Shown here: positions 47,893-57,163 of the stretch, one piece after another | How the letters are laid out: every line of letters begins with the position of its first letter | Position numbering within the stretch: the first letter of the stretch is position 1 | NCBI RefSeq assembly: GCF_001445575.1 | Contig: NZ_CP013200.1 | Span: 1,426,001-1,490,000, forward strand | DNA length: 64,000 nt | DNA from: Arthrobacter alpinus | GTDB lineage: Bacteria > Actinomycetota > Actinomycetes > Actinomycetales > Micrococcaceae | Direction of reading: 5' to 3' | The notes under the pieces: model-generated | Database searches by the model: none | The model's input: the letters and a program-made list of their open reading frames with translations, nothing else | Told to the model about the DNA's origin: nothing | Position numbers and translations under genes: made by a program

Positions 47893-48531
47893 TCAGGATT
47901 CCTTGGGGAAGCGGCTAATTCCGCGCCAAGCTAAACGGTAGATCAGATCGCTGGCCACATCGAGGTCCAAATCGCCGCTTTCTTCCAACCAGTAGCGGGC
48001 GCTCACCTGGGCCATCCCGGCCAGAGCCCGGCCCAGCAACGTTGCCTCAATGGGTGGCAGCTTGGTGTCCTCGGCAATGACAGCGCCAATGGCATCGGCG
48101 TAGTTGGCGTTGAACTTCTCCAGGCGGGCAGCCACCTCGACGTCGTTGACAAGATCGGATTCAAACACCAGCCGGTGGGCTTGATCGTCTTTAGCCATGA
48201 ACTGGAAGTAGGCCTTCATGGTGGCCTGAACCCGCAGATTGTTATCCGTTGTGGAGCTCAGAGCCGCCAACAGCATGGTGGTCAACCCCTCCAGATGGCT
48301 GTCCAGCAGGGCCAAATACAATTCCCGCTTGCTGGGGAAGTGTTGGTAGAGCACGGGCTTGCTGACCTTTGCAGTCTCAGCAATCTCATCCATGGCCGCA
48401 CCGTGATAGCCGTGAGTGACGAACACTTCAAGGGCGGAGGCGAGCAGCTGGGCGCGGCGTTCGTCACGCGGCATGCGGCTCGGTTGCGTCCGCGGGGCGG
48501 GACGTTCCTTCGCTGCTGGATCTACAGTCAT
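47893..48531 (-). CDS. TetR/AcrR-family transcriptional regulator
   Basis: 212 residues. The helix-turn-helix is ALEVFVTHGYHGAAMDEIAE followed by TAKVSKPVLYQHFPSKRELY at about residues 33-72, classic for TetR. The ligand domain is all helical. It lies upstream of the DUF3107 gene on the same strand and divergent from moeZ across 107 bp, so it may control either. Ligand unknown. Confidence 0.9.
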   Translation of the reverse strand: MTVDPAAKERPAPRTQPSRMPRDERRAQLLASALEVFVTHGYHGAAMDEIAETAKVSKPVLYQHFPSKRELYLALLDSHLEGLTTMLLAALSSTTDNNLRVQATMKAYFQFMAKDDQAHRLVFESDLVNDVEVAARLEKFNANYADAIGAVIAEDTKLPPIEATLLGRALAGMAQVSARYWLEESGDLDLDVASDLIYRLAWRGISRFPKES

Positions 48532-48625
48532 GACGGCTGCCTTTCCCTACGGCGCCCGGGCTGGTGCATGGGGCGGTTTGTGTCATTCTACCGGCCGGTA
48601 ATGAGCCACACGGTACAAGCGGGGC

Positions 48626-48631
48626 TAGATT
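48626..48631 (+). promoter_or_regulatory. -10 box of leaderless moeZ
   Basis: TAGATT ends 7 nt before the ATG at 48639; supports that start over one at 48564. Confidence 0.5.
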
Positions 48632-48638
48632 AATAGGT

Positions 48639-49832
48639 ATGGTTTCCTTGATCCCGCCCCACACCTCAACCAAGCTCTCATCGCAGCTGGCTTTGCCTCC
48701 CCTCGTGGAGCCCGGTCCGCCGCTGGCAGCAGCGGAATTGGAGCGGTATTCGCGCCACGCGCTGATCCCCGAAATTGGCCTAGAGGGCCAGCGCCGCCTG
48801 CGTAATGCGCGTGTGTTGGTGATAGGTGCAGGTGGGTTGGGATCCCCGGCGCTGCTGTACTTGGCGGCGGCCGGAGTGGGCACACTGGGCATCGTGGACG
48901 ATGACAGTGTTGAGTTGAGCAATTTGCAGCGTCAAGTCATCCACGGCGTGTCGGACATTGGCCGCACCAAGCTCGAATCCGCTCGCGATTCCATTCTGGA
49001 ACTGAATCCCGGCATCAACGTGGTGCTGCATCAGCTCCGGCTCGATTCCTCCAACGCCCTGGACCTTTTCACCGATTATGACGTCATTTTGGACGGCGCC
49101 GACAACTTCGCCACCCGCTACCTGGTCAATGACGCCGCAGCGCTCCTCGGCAAGCCCTATGTGTGGGGTTCAATCCTGCGCTTCGACGGGCAAGTCAGCG
49201 TCTTTTGGGATAAGTTCGGCCCCAACTACCGAGATCTGTACCCTGAACCGCCGGCACCCGGCACCGTCCCGTCCTGCGCAGAGGGCGGCGTTTTTGGCAT
49301 GCTGTGCGCCTCGATCGGGGCCATGATGGTCACCGAAGCCGTCAAACTCATCACCGGGATCGGCCAAACCCTCCTGGGGCGGCTCCTCATTTTCGACGCC
49401 CTCAGCGCCCGCTGGCGTGAAATCCGGATCTCCAAGGACCCCGCCGCGCCACCCATCACCGAGCTCATCGACTACGAGATTTTCTGTGGGCTTTTCCCTG
49501 CCGAGAAGAACGACGGCGACCTCATCTCCGCGACCGAGCTCGCCTCACGCTTGGCCCGACGAGAGCGCGGTGAGGAAAATTTTGTGCTCGTTGACGTGCG
49601 CGAGCCAGTGGAATTTGAGATTGCCCGGATCCCCGGATCCGTCCTCATTCCCCTGGCCGGCATCCGTGATGGCTCCGCGCTGGGAGCGCTGCCGCAAGGC
49701 GTTCCACTCATCCTGCATTGCAAGGCGGGCACCCGCTCAGCCCAAGCATTGGCGAGCCTGCGCGCGGCCGGTTTTGCCGACGTCGTACATCTTGACGGCG
49801 GGATTGACGCCTGGGCTGCTAACGACAAATAG
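48639..49832 (+). CDS. moeZ: MoeZ-type adenylyltransferase/sulfurtransferase
   Basis: About 397 residues: ThiF/MoeB domain (about 30-285) fused to a C-terminal rhodanese domain (about 300-395). Nucleotide site RVLVIGAGGLGSPALLYLAA; catalytic Cys in GTVPSCAEGGVFGMLCASIG; rhodanese Cys in LILHCKAGTRSAQALASL. The CxxC zinc pairs of E. coli MoeB are not present, as in M. tuberculosis MoeZ, to which it is very similar. It adenylates and thiocarboxylates ubiquitin-like carriers such as MoaD, CysO and probably ThiS, since the thi cluster lacks thiF. Confidence 0.93.
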   Translation: MVSLIPPHTSTKLSSQLALPPLVEPGPPLAAAELERYSRHALIPEIGLEGQRRLRNARVLVIGAGGLGSPALLYLAAAGVGTLGIVDDDSVELSNLQRQVIHGVSDIGRTKLESARDSILELNPGINVVLHQLRLDSSNALDLFTDYDVILDGADNFATRYLVNDAAALLGKPYVWGSILRFDGQVSVFWDKFGPNYRDLYPEPPAPGTVPSCAEGGVFGMLCASIGAMMVTEAVKLITGIGQTLLGRLLIFDALSARWREIRISKDPAAPPITELIDYEIFCGLFPAEKNDGDLISATELASRLARRERGEENFVLVDVREPVEFEIARIPGSVLIPLAGIRDGSALGALPQGVPLILHCKAGTRSAQALASLRAAGFADVVHLDGGIDAWAANDK

Positions 49833-49908
49833 GACGCAACGGAGTACATTGCGGGCTAAGAGCTTCCTCACGCATGGAGGAGCTAAGTACTCAACGAAGA
49901 GGCACATC

Positions 49909-50895
49909 ATGAACCGCAGTGACCTGCAAGAAACCCCGCAAATGCCCTTGAATTCTGGGTTTGGTCACGACAGCACGGCGGCTTCGGTGCTGGAGGACAT
50001 GGACTTATCGGGGTGCTCGGCTATTGTGACAGGCGGCTACTCGGGGCTGGGCTTGGAAACTGTGCGAGCGCTGGTGAGTGCAGGGGTGGAGGTCAGCGTT
50101 CCGGCCCGCCGAGCCGATCACGCCCGCGGGGTACTCGCGGATGCGGAACTGGGCAATGTGGCGGTATTTGAGATGGATCTGGGCTCGCAGGACAGTGTGA
50201 AAAGGTTCGCCGCACAGTATCTTGACTCGGGCAGGCGGCTGGACATCCTGATCAATAACGCCGCGATCATGGCGTGTCCGGAGACGCGCGTGGGGCCAGG
50301 CTGGGAAGCCCAATTTGCCATCAACCACCTAGGTCATTTCACTCTGGTCAACGAGCTGTGGCCGGTCCTTTCCACGGATGGTGCGCGGGTGGTGGCACTG
50401 TCATCAACGGGACATAAACGCTCGGGCATTCATTTTGATGACCCTCAGTTCACGAACGGGTACGACAAATGGGAGGCGTATGGGCAGGCAAAAACTGCCA
50501 ACAGTCTTTTTGCCGTGGAACTGGACGCGCTCGGGGCGCAGAGCGGCGTGCGAGCCTTTGCCGTCAACCCCGGCGGCATCATGACGGGGCTGCAACGTCA
50601 CCTGACACAGGAGGAAATGGTGGCCGCCGGCTGGATGGATTCCGCGGGTACGTTGCGCGAAGGGTTCAAAAACACGCAGCAGGGTGCCGCCACCTCTGTC
50701 TGGGCCGCGACCTCGCCACTCCTGGATGGCCACGGCGGGGTCTACTGCGAAGACTGCGACATTGCCGCACCCACCGATCCTGCCTCGGAGCTGGCCCGGT
50801 TTGCCGGTGTGGACGCCCACGCCATTGACCCCGAGAGTGCCCGGCGACTTTGGGAGTTATCGGCAGAACTGACGGGCGTCAACGCCTTCGGCTGA
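49909..50895 (+). CDS. Short-chain dehydrogenase/reductase (retinol dehydrogenase-like)
   Basis: 328 residues. The NAD(P) site is AIVTGGYSGLGLETVRALVS at about residues 40-59; LDILINNAAIMACPETRVG, VVALSSTGHKRSG (Ser) and YGQAKTANSLFAVEL (Tyr-x3-Lys) complete the active site. It belongs to the long, atypical SDR group often annotated as retinol dehydrogenase-like or oxidoreductase; the substrate is unknown. The ATG at 49909 has GAAGAGG in front. Confidence 0.9.
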   Translation: MNRSDLQETPQMPLNSGFGHDSTAASVLEDMDLSGCSAIVTGGYSGLGLETVRALVSAGVEVSVPARRADHARGVLADAELGNVAVFEMDLGSQDSVKRFAAQYLDSGRRLDILINNAAIMACPETRVGPGWEAQFAINHLGHFTLVNELWPVLSTDGARVVALSSTGHKRSGIHFDDPQFTNGYDKWEAYGQAKTANSLFAVELDALGAQSGVRAFAVNPGGIMTGLQRHLTQEEMVAAGWMDSAGTLREGFKNTQQGAATSVWAATSPLLDGHGGVYCEDCDIAAPTDPASELARFAGVDAHAIDPESARRLWELSAELTGVNAFG

Positions 50896-50942
50896 GTTGT
50901 GGCTGTGGCTGTGGCTGTGGTTAGTGGCTCAGGGCCGCTTGC

Positions 50943-52421
50943 TCAGGCGGTTGCTTTTCTCGCCGGGTCGGTCTGGGTGAGCGAGGTGAGGGGGACGCCG
51001 TCGTGCTCTACACCGGAGTCCGTTACTTGGGAGTTCACGGCAGAGCCAATCACCTCGGGGGTGAGCTTGAGGCCGTACAGGACATCAAGGGCGGCAAGGT
51101 AGCTTTCGGAGTCACCAGCGGCGGCCAATTCCTTGGCCCTGACCGTGGGCACATGCAGCAGCTGCTTGACCATCCGGCGCATGGCAAACTCCACCTCGGC
51201 CGTAGCGGCGTTGCAACCATGCTGCTTGCGAACCTTGGCAAGTTCATCATCCAGAACACCCATGGTGTGCCGGCGCAGTGCCACGATGGCGTGATCCAGC
51301 GACCTGGCGTTTCTGGCTTGTTCAAAGTTGGTGGTGGCTTCATCGACCATGGCTGCGGCTTGGGCCAATGTTGATTCCTGCTCCGCGGGGGCCGCCTGCC
51401 GTACGGTTTCCAGCGTCAACAAATCCACGCCTGGAAGCTCTGCCACATCGGGAGCGAAATCGTGAGTCAGGGCAAGATCGATCACCGTCAACAGCGGGGA
51501 ATCAGTGTGGCGCAACTGTGCCAAATCAGTGCGTGTGATCTGGTGACCTGAGCCGCTGCAACCTACCAGCAGCGAGGCGCTTGCCAGAGCAGCAGGCAGT
51601 GATTGCTCATTGAGGGCCGTGCCGCCGCGCGAGGCCGTGAACGTTTCGGCTCGGCCGGAGGAGGAATAGACCGAAATGTCGGTGCAGCCGCGCTGCATCA
51701 GCTGGGCCATGGCTGCCCCGGCATAGGCGCCCGTGCCGAACAAAACCGCAGACTTGCCAGCGAGTGGGCTGGCTGCTGCAAATGGTGAGGTGGGCCCACG
51801 GCCGCGAGGGTCCCGCGGCGAGCTTGCGAGCAGGGGGAGCGGCCGGGGAGCGTTGGGGGACACTCCGACAGGAAGTGAAGGGGCGTTTTGCAACTCGGCG
51901 GCGAGGTCAAGGGCGACAGAGACGATCGACATGCCGCGGCGGCCCAATGCTGTCTGCGCGCCGACGTCTTTGGCGGTCTTGGCGGCGGATTGGAAGAGTC
52001 TGACCAATGATGGTGTGGTGGCACCTTGATCCTGAGCAGATGCCAAGGCGCGGCGCACCTGGCCGGCAATTTCTCGTTCGCCCACCACGGCGGATTCCAA
52101 GCCGGTGCTCACCGCAAAAAGGTGGCGGACTACGGCGTCGCCCTGCAGCGTGGCCAGAGCCTGTGAAACTTGGGATTCGGCCAGTCCGGAGTGCCGGCTC
52201 AGGGCTTCAATGGCCGTGCTGCGGGCGGATTCGAGATCCTCGCCGCTACTTGCCTGGACATAGAGCTCGTAGCGGTTGCAGGTGGTCAAGGTGACCAGCC
52301 CTGCCACAGCGTTGCTGTCGGCGCAGAGTTCAGCACTGGCTGCCGCGGCCCCGGCGCTGAGGCGGGCAACGGTTTCCAGATCAATGGAGGAGTGAGAGGC
52401 TACGAGCGAAAAGAGGACCAC
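50943..52421 (-). CDS. hemA: Glutamyl-tRNA reductase, with in-frame repeat insertion
   Basis: About 492 residues; first enzyme of the C5 pathway, reducing glutamyl-tRNA to glutamate-1-semialdehyde. The catalytic Cys is in LVTLTTCNRYELYVQA, and GLESAVVGEREIAGQVRRAL and AVLFGTGAYAGAAMAQLM (NADPH site) are diagnostic. Between LDLAAE and PLAGKSAVLF there is an extra Pro/Ser/Arg-rich stretch of about 40 residues, part of which (51791-51841) is a copy of the dispersed GC-rich repeat. It lies in the hinge before the NADPH domain. The start is GTG at 52421 (MVLFSLVASH). hemL, encoding the next enzyme, is in the divergent operon. Confidence 0.93.
   Translation of the reverse strand: MVLFSLVASHSSIDLETVARLSAGAAAASAELCADSNAVAGLVTLTTCNRYELYVQASSGEDLESARSTAIEALSRHSGLAESQVSQALATLQGDAVVRHLFAVSTGLESAVVGEREIAGQVRRALASAQDQGATTPSLVRLFQSAAKTAKDVGAQTALGRRGMSIVSVALDLAAELQNAPSLPVGVSPNAPRPLPLLASSPRDPRGRGPTSPFAAASPLAGKSAVLFGTGAYAGAAMAQLMQRGCTDISVYSSSGRAETFTASRGGTALNEQSLPAALASASLLVGCSGSGHQITRTDLAQLRHTDSPLLTVIDLALTHDFAPDVAELPGVDLLTLETVRQAAPAEQESTLAQAAAMVDEATTNFEQARNARSLDHAIVALRRHTMGVLDDELAKVRKQHGCNAATAEVEFAMRRMVKQLLHVPTVRAKELAAAGDSESYLAALDVLYGLKLTPEVIGSAVNSQVTDSGVEHDGVPLTSLTQTDPARKATA
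51791..51841 (-). repeat. GC-rich repeat module inside hemA, family B copy 3
   Basis: On the minus strand it contains TGCTCGCAAGCTCGCCGCGG then GACCCTCGCGGCCGTGGGCC, matching 11201-11253 and the reverse strand of 22438-22488. It adds about 17 in-frame codons (around PLPLLASSPRDPRGRGP) to hemA. Confidence 0.8.
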
Positions 52422-52452
52422 AATTTCACAATGGTAGTCCCCCAAGCTGGGC

Positions 52453-52553
52453 GTTTATGCACAGGAACTCTCAGATCGTCACTAAAGATTGTGATGCTAC
52501 TTACCTGTGAGTGCGGTGCCACACTCTATTACGGTGACAGTTTGTGCACAAAC
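52453..52553. promoter_or_regulatory. hemA-hemE divergent control region
   Basis: Contains the perfect 14-bp palindrome GTTTGTGCACAAAC at 52540-52553 and a related site GTTTATGCACAGGA at 52453-52466. Both lie between the divergent hemA and hemE starts and could bind a common regulator. The identity of the regulator is unknown. Confidence 0.5.
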
Positions 52554-52572
52554 AATGCCCAGATTGGCTCTG

Positions 52573-52578
52573 TAGGGT
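52573..52578 (+). promoter_or_regulatory. -10 box of leaderless hemE
   Basis: TAGGGT ends 6 nt before the ATG at 52585; no ribosome binding site precedes it. Confidence 0.45.
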
Positions 52579-52584
52579 GGTGCC

Positions 52585-53640
52585 ATGACTCTGAGCCCCA
52601 GCCACCCCCTGATGGATGGCCGCACCGCACATTCCCCATTGATCACCGCCTACAGGGGCGAAAAGCCCAGCCGCAACCCTGTTTGGTTCATGCGCCAGGC
52701 AGGACGCTCACTTCCTGAATACCGCGAACTGCGGGTTGGCACCACCATGCTGGAATCGTGCCTCAAGCCGGCCATGGCCGCTGAAATCACGCTCCAGCCC
52801 GTGCGCCGCCACGGCGTCGATGCCGCAATCTTCTTTTCCGACATTGTCATTCCGCTCAAGCTGGCTGGCGTGGGCGTAGACATTGTCCCCGGCGTGGGCC
52901 CGGTGCTGGATAAGCCCATCCGCTCTGCAGCGGACATTGCTGCATTGCCCGAGCTGACGGATGAATCCCTTGACCCGATCCGTGAGGCCGTTGCGCTGAC
53001 GGTTGCCGAATTGGGAAACACTCCGCTGATCGGCTTCGCCGGGGCACCCTTCACGGTGGCCGCCTACATGGTGGAAGGCAAGCCGTCCCGCGACCACCTG
53101 GGCCCGCGCACCATGATGCACGCGCAGCCCGAACTCTGGGCGGAACTGATGAACTGGGCAGCCGACGCCTCCGGGAAGTTCCTGCGCGCCCAAATCGAAG
53201 CTGGCGCCAGCGCGGGCCAGCTCTTCGACTCCTGGGCGGGTTCGCTGGGACTGGCCGATTACACAGCACATGTGGCCCCGGCATCGTCCCGCACCTTTGA
53301 CCACGTTCGCGATCTTGGCGTTCCGCTGGTCCACTTTGGCACCGGCACCAGTGAACTTCTAGGTGCCATGCACACGGCTGGCGGCGACGTCATGGGTGTG
53401 GATTACCGGCTGCCGTTGGACGAGGCGAACAGGCGTCTGGGTGGTACCGTGCCGCTGCAGGGCAACATCGATCCGGCGCTGCTCACCGCTCCGTGGGAGG
53501 TCCTGGAAAAACATGTTCGCGAAGTACTGGCGGCTGGCTCCGACGCTCCCTCGCATGTGGTGAACTTGGGGCATGGAGTGCCGCCGGAAACGGATCCGGC
53601 CGTCCTGACTCGCCTCGTTGAATTGATCCACTCCATCTAG
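52585..53640 (+). CDS. hemE: Uroporphyrinogen decarboxylase
   Basis: 351 residues; converts uroporphyrinogen III to coproporphyrinogen III. The N-terminal PVWFMRQAGRSLPEYRELR is the substrate-binding signature with the invariant Arg residues; IFFSDIVIPLKLAGVGVDIV and GFAGAPFTVAAYMVEGKPS follow, with NLGHGVPPETDPAVLTRLVE at the end. First gene of the rightward heme operon, with hemY 56 bp downstream. Confidence 0.97.
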   Translation: MTLSPSHPLMDGRTAHSPLITAYRGEKPSRNPVWFMRQAGRSLPEYRELRVGTTMLESCLKPAMAAEITLQPVRRHGVDAAIFFSDIVIPLKLAGVGVDIVPGVGPVLDKPIRSAADIAALPELTDESLDPIREAVALTVAELGNTPLIGFAGAPFTVAAYMVEGKPSRDHLGPRTMMHAQPELWAELMNWAADASGKFLRAQIEAGASAGQLFDSWAGSLGLADYTAHVAPASSRTFDHVRDLGVPLVHFGTGTSELLGAMHTAGGDVMGVDYRLPLDEANRRLGGTVPLQGNIDPALLTAPWEVLEKHVREVLAAGSDAPSHVVNLGHGVPPETDPAVLTRLVELIHSI

Positions 53641-53696
53641 CACCCGGGCCATCGGCCCACACCAGTAACCCGTTCCAGTCGCAAATAGGGGAGACC

Positions 53697-55229
53697 ATGG
53701 AAAACCGCAGACTCGCAGCTAAGGCCCAGAAGCCACAGAGCCATCCGGCTCCCAACCAGGCAGTGGTGGTGGGTGGCGGAATTTCCGGGCTGGTGGCGGC
53801 ACTGGACCTGCAGTTAGCCGGTTTTCAAGTCAGCATTTACGAGGCTGGTTCCGCGTGGGGTGGCTGCGTTGGCGTTCATGAACTGGCCGGAGTCAAGCTC
53901 GATAGCGGTGCGGAATCGTTCGCCACGCGGAACACGGCCGTGGCGGACCTGGCGGCCGAGCTGGGTCTGGGCTCAAAGATTGTGACCCCGGATCCCGCTG
54001 GCGCCTGGGTGTGGCTGCCAGAGGGACCGGTGCCGTTGCCACGCACGGGAATCCTTGGCATCCCCTCGGACCTGACCGCCCCCGAGGTCAAGGCCGCATT
54101 GGGTGCCGCGGGCGTGCTGCGGGCCGCCCTGGACGCCAAAATGCCTGTCAACATCGGCACCACCGAGGCCGTGAGCAGTGTGGCCGATCTGGTGAGGCAC
54201 AGGATGGGCAAGCGGGTGCTCGAACGCCTCGTGGCACCGGTTGTTGCTGGCGTGCATTCGGCCGATCCGGAACTGCTGGACGTGGACATGGTGGCTCCGG
54301 GCCTGCGTGCAGGCATCCGCGAACACGGATCCCTCGCCGCTGCCGTCGCCGCCCAGCGTGCCGGCGGAACTAAGCCCGGTTCTGCCGTGGGCGGGCTGGA
54401 AGGTGGCATGCACACGCTGATCAGCGCACTCGTTGCGGCGCTGGAAAAGGCTGGCGTCGCCATGCATTCCGGGCACCGCATCAAGGCGATTTACCGTGGC
54501 GACACCGAGGAGCCGGCGCAGCAGGAAGCCGCGTACGACGGCGCTGGGCCGTTGCGCTGGACCGTTGACTGGGAACACGGTACAGAACGCGGATTCGAGG
54601 CCGCCAACCTGTTGGTCGTGGCCACCGATGGTCCCACGGCGGTCAAGCTCCTCAGTCAGGAAGTCCCCAATCTGAGCGCTTTTGCCCCGGCGCCGGGTCC
54701 TGACATTCGGCTCGTCACCCTTGCGGTGGATGTGCCCGAACTCGATTCGGCTCCGCGGGGCACGGGCATCTTGGTTGCGCCCGGCGTGGACGGTGTCACG
54801 GCTAAGGCCCTCACGCACGCCACTGCGAAATGGGAATGGCTGGCTGATGCCACCGGCCCCGGAACGCACATCCTGCGCCTGTCCTACGGCCGTGCCGGCA
54901 CAAAACCGGCCGACGCCGTCCGGCTCACCGCCCGCACGCCCAGCGATGAGGACCTGGTGAACACGGCGCTGCGTGACGCCTCAACACTCTTGGGGATTCC
55001 CGTCACGGAATCCGATCTCCTAGGGTCGGACATTGTCCGCTGGCAGGGCGCACTACCGTTTGCCGCCGTCGGCCATCAGGGAAAAATTGCCAAGGTTCAC
55101 GCCCTCGCCAATGACGTCCCTGGGCTGGTCTTGACGGGTGCTTGGATGAGCGGCAACGGCCTTGCCGCGGTGGTCGGTGGGACTCGGCGCCAGGTTCGCG
55201 CCGTGGTGGACGCCGCCGGACGCATGTGA
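53697..55229 (+). CDS. hemY: Coproporphyrinogen III / protoporphyrinogen oxidase (HemY/HemG type)
   Basis: 510 residues. The FAD motif is VVVGGGISGLVAALDLQLAG at about residues 22-41; KLDSGAESFATRN and GLVLTGAWMSGNGLAAVVGG at the C-terminus fit the HemY flavoprotein. With HemQ next door it should use coproporphyrinogen III (the coproporphyrin-dependent branch of Gram-positive bacteria). A polar insertion at about 265-280 (RGDTEEPAQQEAAYDGAG) is longer than usual. The start has GGGGAGA upstream of the ATG. Confidence 0.95.
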   Translation: MENRRLAAKAQKPQSHPAPNQAVVVGGGISGLVAALDLQLAGFQVSIYEAGSAWGGCVGVHELAGVKLDSGAESFATRNTAVADLAAELGLGSKIVTPDPAGAWVWLPEGPVPLPRTGILGIPSDLTAPEVKAALGAAGVLRAALDAKMPVNIGTTEAVSSVADLVRHRMGKRVLERLVAPVVAGVHSADPELLDVDMVAPGLRAGIREHGSLAAAVAAQRAGGTKPGSAVGGLEGGMHTLISALVAALEKAGVAMHSGHRIKAIYRGDTEEPAQQEAAYDGAGPLRWTVDWEHGTERGFEAANLLVVATDGPTAVKLLSQEVPNLSAFAPAPGPDIRLVTLAVDVPELDSAPRGTGILVAPGVDGVTAKALTHATAKWEWLADATGPGTHILRLSYGRAGTKPADAVRLTARTPSDEDLVNTALRDASTLLGIPVTESDLLGSDIVRWQGALPFAAVGHQGKIAKVHALANDVPGLVLTGAWMSGNGLAAVVGGTRRQVRAVVDAAGRM

Positions 55230-55302
55230 GCTTAACCACTTTCTACGCAATGTAGAGAACTCTGATTTAAGCTTTCGGGCCAATGGGTGCAGACTTGAAA
55301 CC

Positions 55303-55998
55303 ATGAGCCACACTTCTGCACAAACTGTCACTAAAACTCCGGCTGAGACGCCGTTCACTTTATGGACCGTGTTCAAGCGAACCGGGTCCTTCACGGGCGG
55401 GGAAGCTGCGGTGAGCGAATTTGTTGCGCTCGTTGCCTCGCTGGCCGCCGAGAGTATCACTCTGCGCGGGGCCTACGATGTCTCCGCGATGCGCAACGAC
55501 GCCGACATCATGGTGTGGCTCGTCGGTGCCGAAGCCGAGGGCCTGCAGCGGGCTATCCGCAGCATCCGGCGCACCGAGCTGTTCGCGGCCACTGACATCG
55601 CCTGGTCGGCCATGGGCGTGCACCGCGAAGCAGAGTTCACCAAGTCCCATGCTCCTGCGTACATGGGCGCCCACGAGCCCAAGGGCTGGGTCTGCGTTTA
55701 CCCATTTGTGCGCTCCTACGACTGGTACATCCTGCCCACCGAAGAACGCTCACGCATGCTGCGCGAACACGGCATGTTGGGCCGCGAGTACCCGCAGGTT
55801 CAGGCCAACACCGTCTCCGCCTTCGCCTTGGGAGACTGGGAATGGCTGCTGGGTCTGGAAGCCGACAACCTGGTTGACCTGGTCGACATGATGCGCAGCC
55901 TGCGCTACTCCGATGCCCGCCTGCATGTGCGCGAAGAAGTGCCGTTCTACACCGGCCGCCGCGTGAACAGCGCCGAAATTGCCGAGGTTCTCCGATGA
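55303..55998 (+). CDS. hemQ: Coproheme decarboxylase
   Basis: 231 residues, chlorite-dismutase-like fold. It decarboxylates coproheme to heme b with peroxide. KGWVCVYPFVRSYDWYILPT contains the catalytic Tyr and the substrate-binding region; REHGMLGREYPQVQANTVSA includes the conserved segment after it. In actinobacteria the axial His of other family members is at the RSRMLREHG region. The ATG at 55303 lies in a 73-bp gap after hemY. It overlaps hemH by 4 bp. Confidence 0.95.
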   Translation: MSHTSAQTVTKTPAETPFTLWTVFKRTGSFTGGEAAVSEFVALVASLAAESITLRGAYDVSAMRNDADIMVWLVGAEAEGLQRAIRSIRRTELFAATDIAWSAMGVHREAEFTKSHAPAYMGAHEPKGWVCVYPFVRSYDWYILPTEERSRMLREHGMLGREYPQVQANTVSAFALGDWEWLLGLEADNLVDLVDMMRSLRYSDARLHVREEVPFYTGRRVNSAEIAEVLR

Positions 55999-57158
55999 GC
56001 AACCGCAAGGTAGCCCCCGCCGAATACGACGCCATTTTGCTGGCCTCCTTTGGCGGTCCCGAGGGCCAAGATGATGTCATCCCGTTCCTGCGCAACGTCA
56101 CGCGCGGCCGAGGCATCCCCGACGAGCGCCTCGAAGAGGTCAGCCACCACTACCGCAAAAACGGCGGCATCAGCCCCATCAACGCACAGAACCGTGCGCT
56201 GAAGGCGGCTCTGGAAGCCGAGCTGGCAGCCCGCAACATCGCCTTGCCCGTGCTGTGGGGCAACCGCAACTGGGATCCCTACATCCCCGCCGTTTTGCAG
56301 GATGCGTACGACGCCGGTCACCGCCGACTCTTGATGGTCACCACCAGCGCCTACTCCTCATACTCCGGCTGCCGCCAGTACCGTGAAGATATCGGCATGG
56401 CCCTGACCGAGACCGGTCTGGATGGCAAGTTGGCCGTGGACAAGGTACGCCAGTACTTTGACCACCCCGGTTTTGTTGAGCCCTTCATTGAAGGAACCGC
56501 AGCGTCCTTGACGAAGGTGCGCGCCGAGTTGGCCGCAGCCGGCACTCCGGAGGCGCCGGTGCACGTCATGTTTGCCACGCACTCGATTCCCACCAGGGAT
56601 GCGGAAGCCTCGGGTAACTCCGAGCTGGAACTCCGCGAATTCGCCGAGAACTCTGCCTACGTGGCGCAGCACCTCGCGGCAGCTGAAGCCATCATGGCTG
56701 CGGTTGACCCCGCTCAGGAATGGTCACTGGTTTACCAGTCCCGTTCGGGTGCTCCGCATGTGCCGTGGTTGGAACCGGACATCAACGATGCTCTGACCGA
56801 GAAGGCCGCGGCTGGCACCAAGGGCGTTGTTGTTGTCCCCTTGGGCTTTGTCAGCGACCACATGGAGGTCCGCTGGGATCTCGATACCGAAGCCGCAGAA
56901 ACGTGCGCCGAGTTGGGCCTGACCTTTGACCGCTCACCCACCCCCGGCACGCACCAGAAGTTTGTCAGTGGCCTCGTGGACCTGATCTGTGAACGCACTA
57001 TTGAGAACCACATTGAAGAACGCCCGGCCATGACAAAGTTGGGGCCGTGGTTCGACGTCTGCAACCCGGGCTGCTGCGCCAACTTCCGTGGTGCGAAGCC
57101 TGCTATCTCAGAAGTGGGCAGCACCATAGGGCTGGTATCCGCGCCAGCTGGCTCCTGA
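55995..57158 (+). CDS. hemH: Coproporphyrin ferrochelatase
   Basis: 387 residues; inserts Fe(II) into coproporphyrin III. Start YDAILLASFGGPEGQDDVIP is the family opening; VMFATHSIPTRDAEASGN carries the catalytic His, and PLGFVSDHMEVRWDLDTEA the metal-related Glu. C-terminal Cys residues (FDVCNPGCCANFRG) plus an internal Cys are the ligands of the [2Fe-2S] cluster found in actinobacterial ferrochelatases. It overlaps hemQ by 4 bp and is followed 5 bp later by hemC. Confidence 0.96.
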   Translation: MSNRKVAPAEYDAILLASFGGPEGQDDVIPFLRNVTRGRGIPDERLEEVSHHYRKNGGISPINAQNRALKAALEAELAARNIALPVLWGNRNWDPYIPAVLQDAYDAGHRRLLMVTTSAYSSYSGCRQYREDIGMALTETGLDGKLAVDKVRQYFDHPGFVEPFIEGTAASLTKVRAELAAAGTPEAPVHVMFATHSIPTRDAEASGNSELELREFAENSAYVAQHLAAAEAIMAAVDPAQEWSLVYQSRSGAPHVPWLEPDINDALTEKAAAGTKGVVVVPLGFVSDHMEVRWDLDTEAAETCAELGLTFDRSPTPGTHQKFVSGLVDLICERTIENHIEERPAMTKLGPWFDVCNPGCCANFRGAKPAISEVGSTIGLVSAPAGS

Positions 57159-57163
57159 TAGCC

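Noticed and set aside
50899..51102. 67-codon frame after the SDR gene with (GTGGCT)n start
   Set aside because: Its beginning is a simple hexamer repeat and the rest overlaps the end of hemA antisense.
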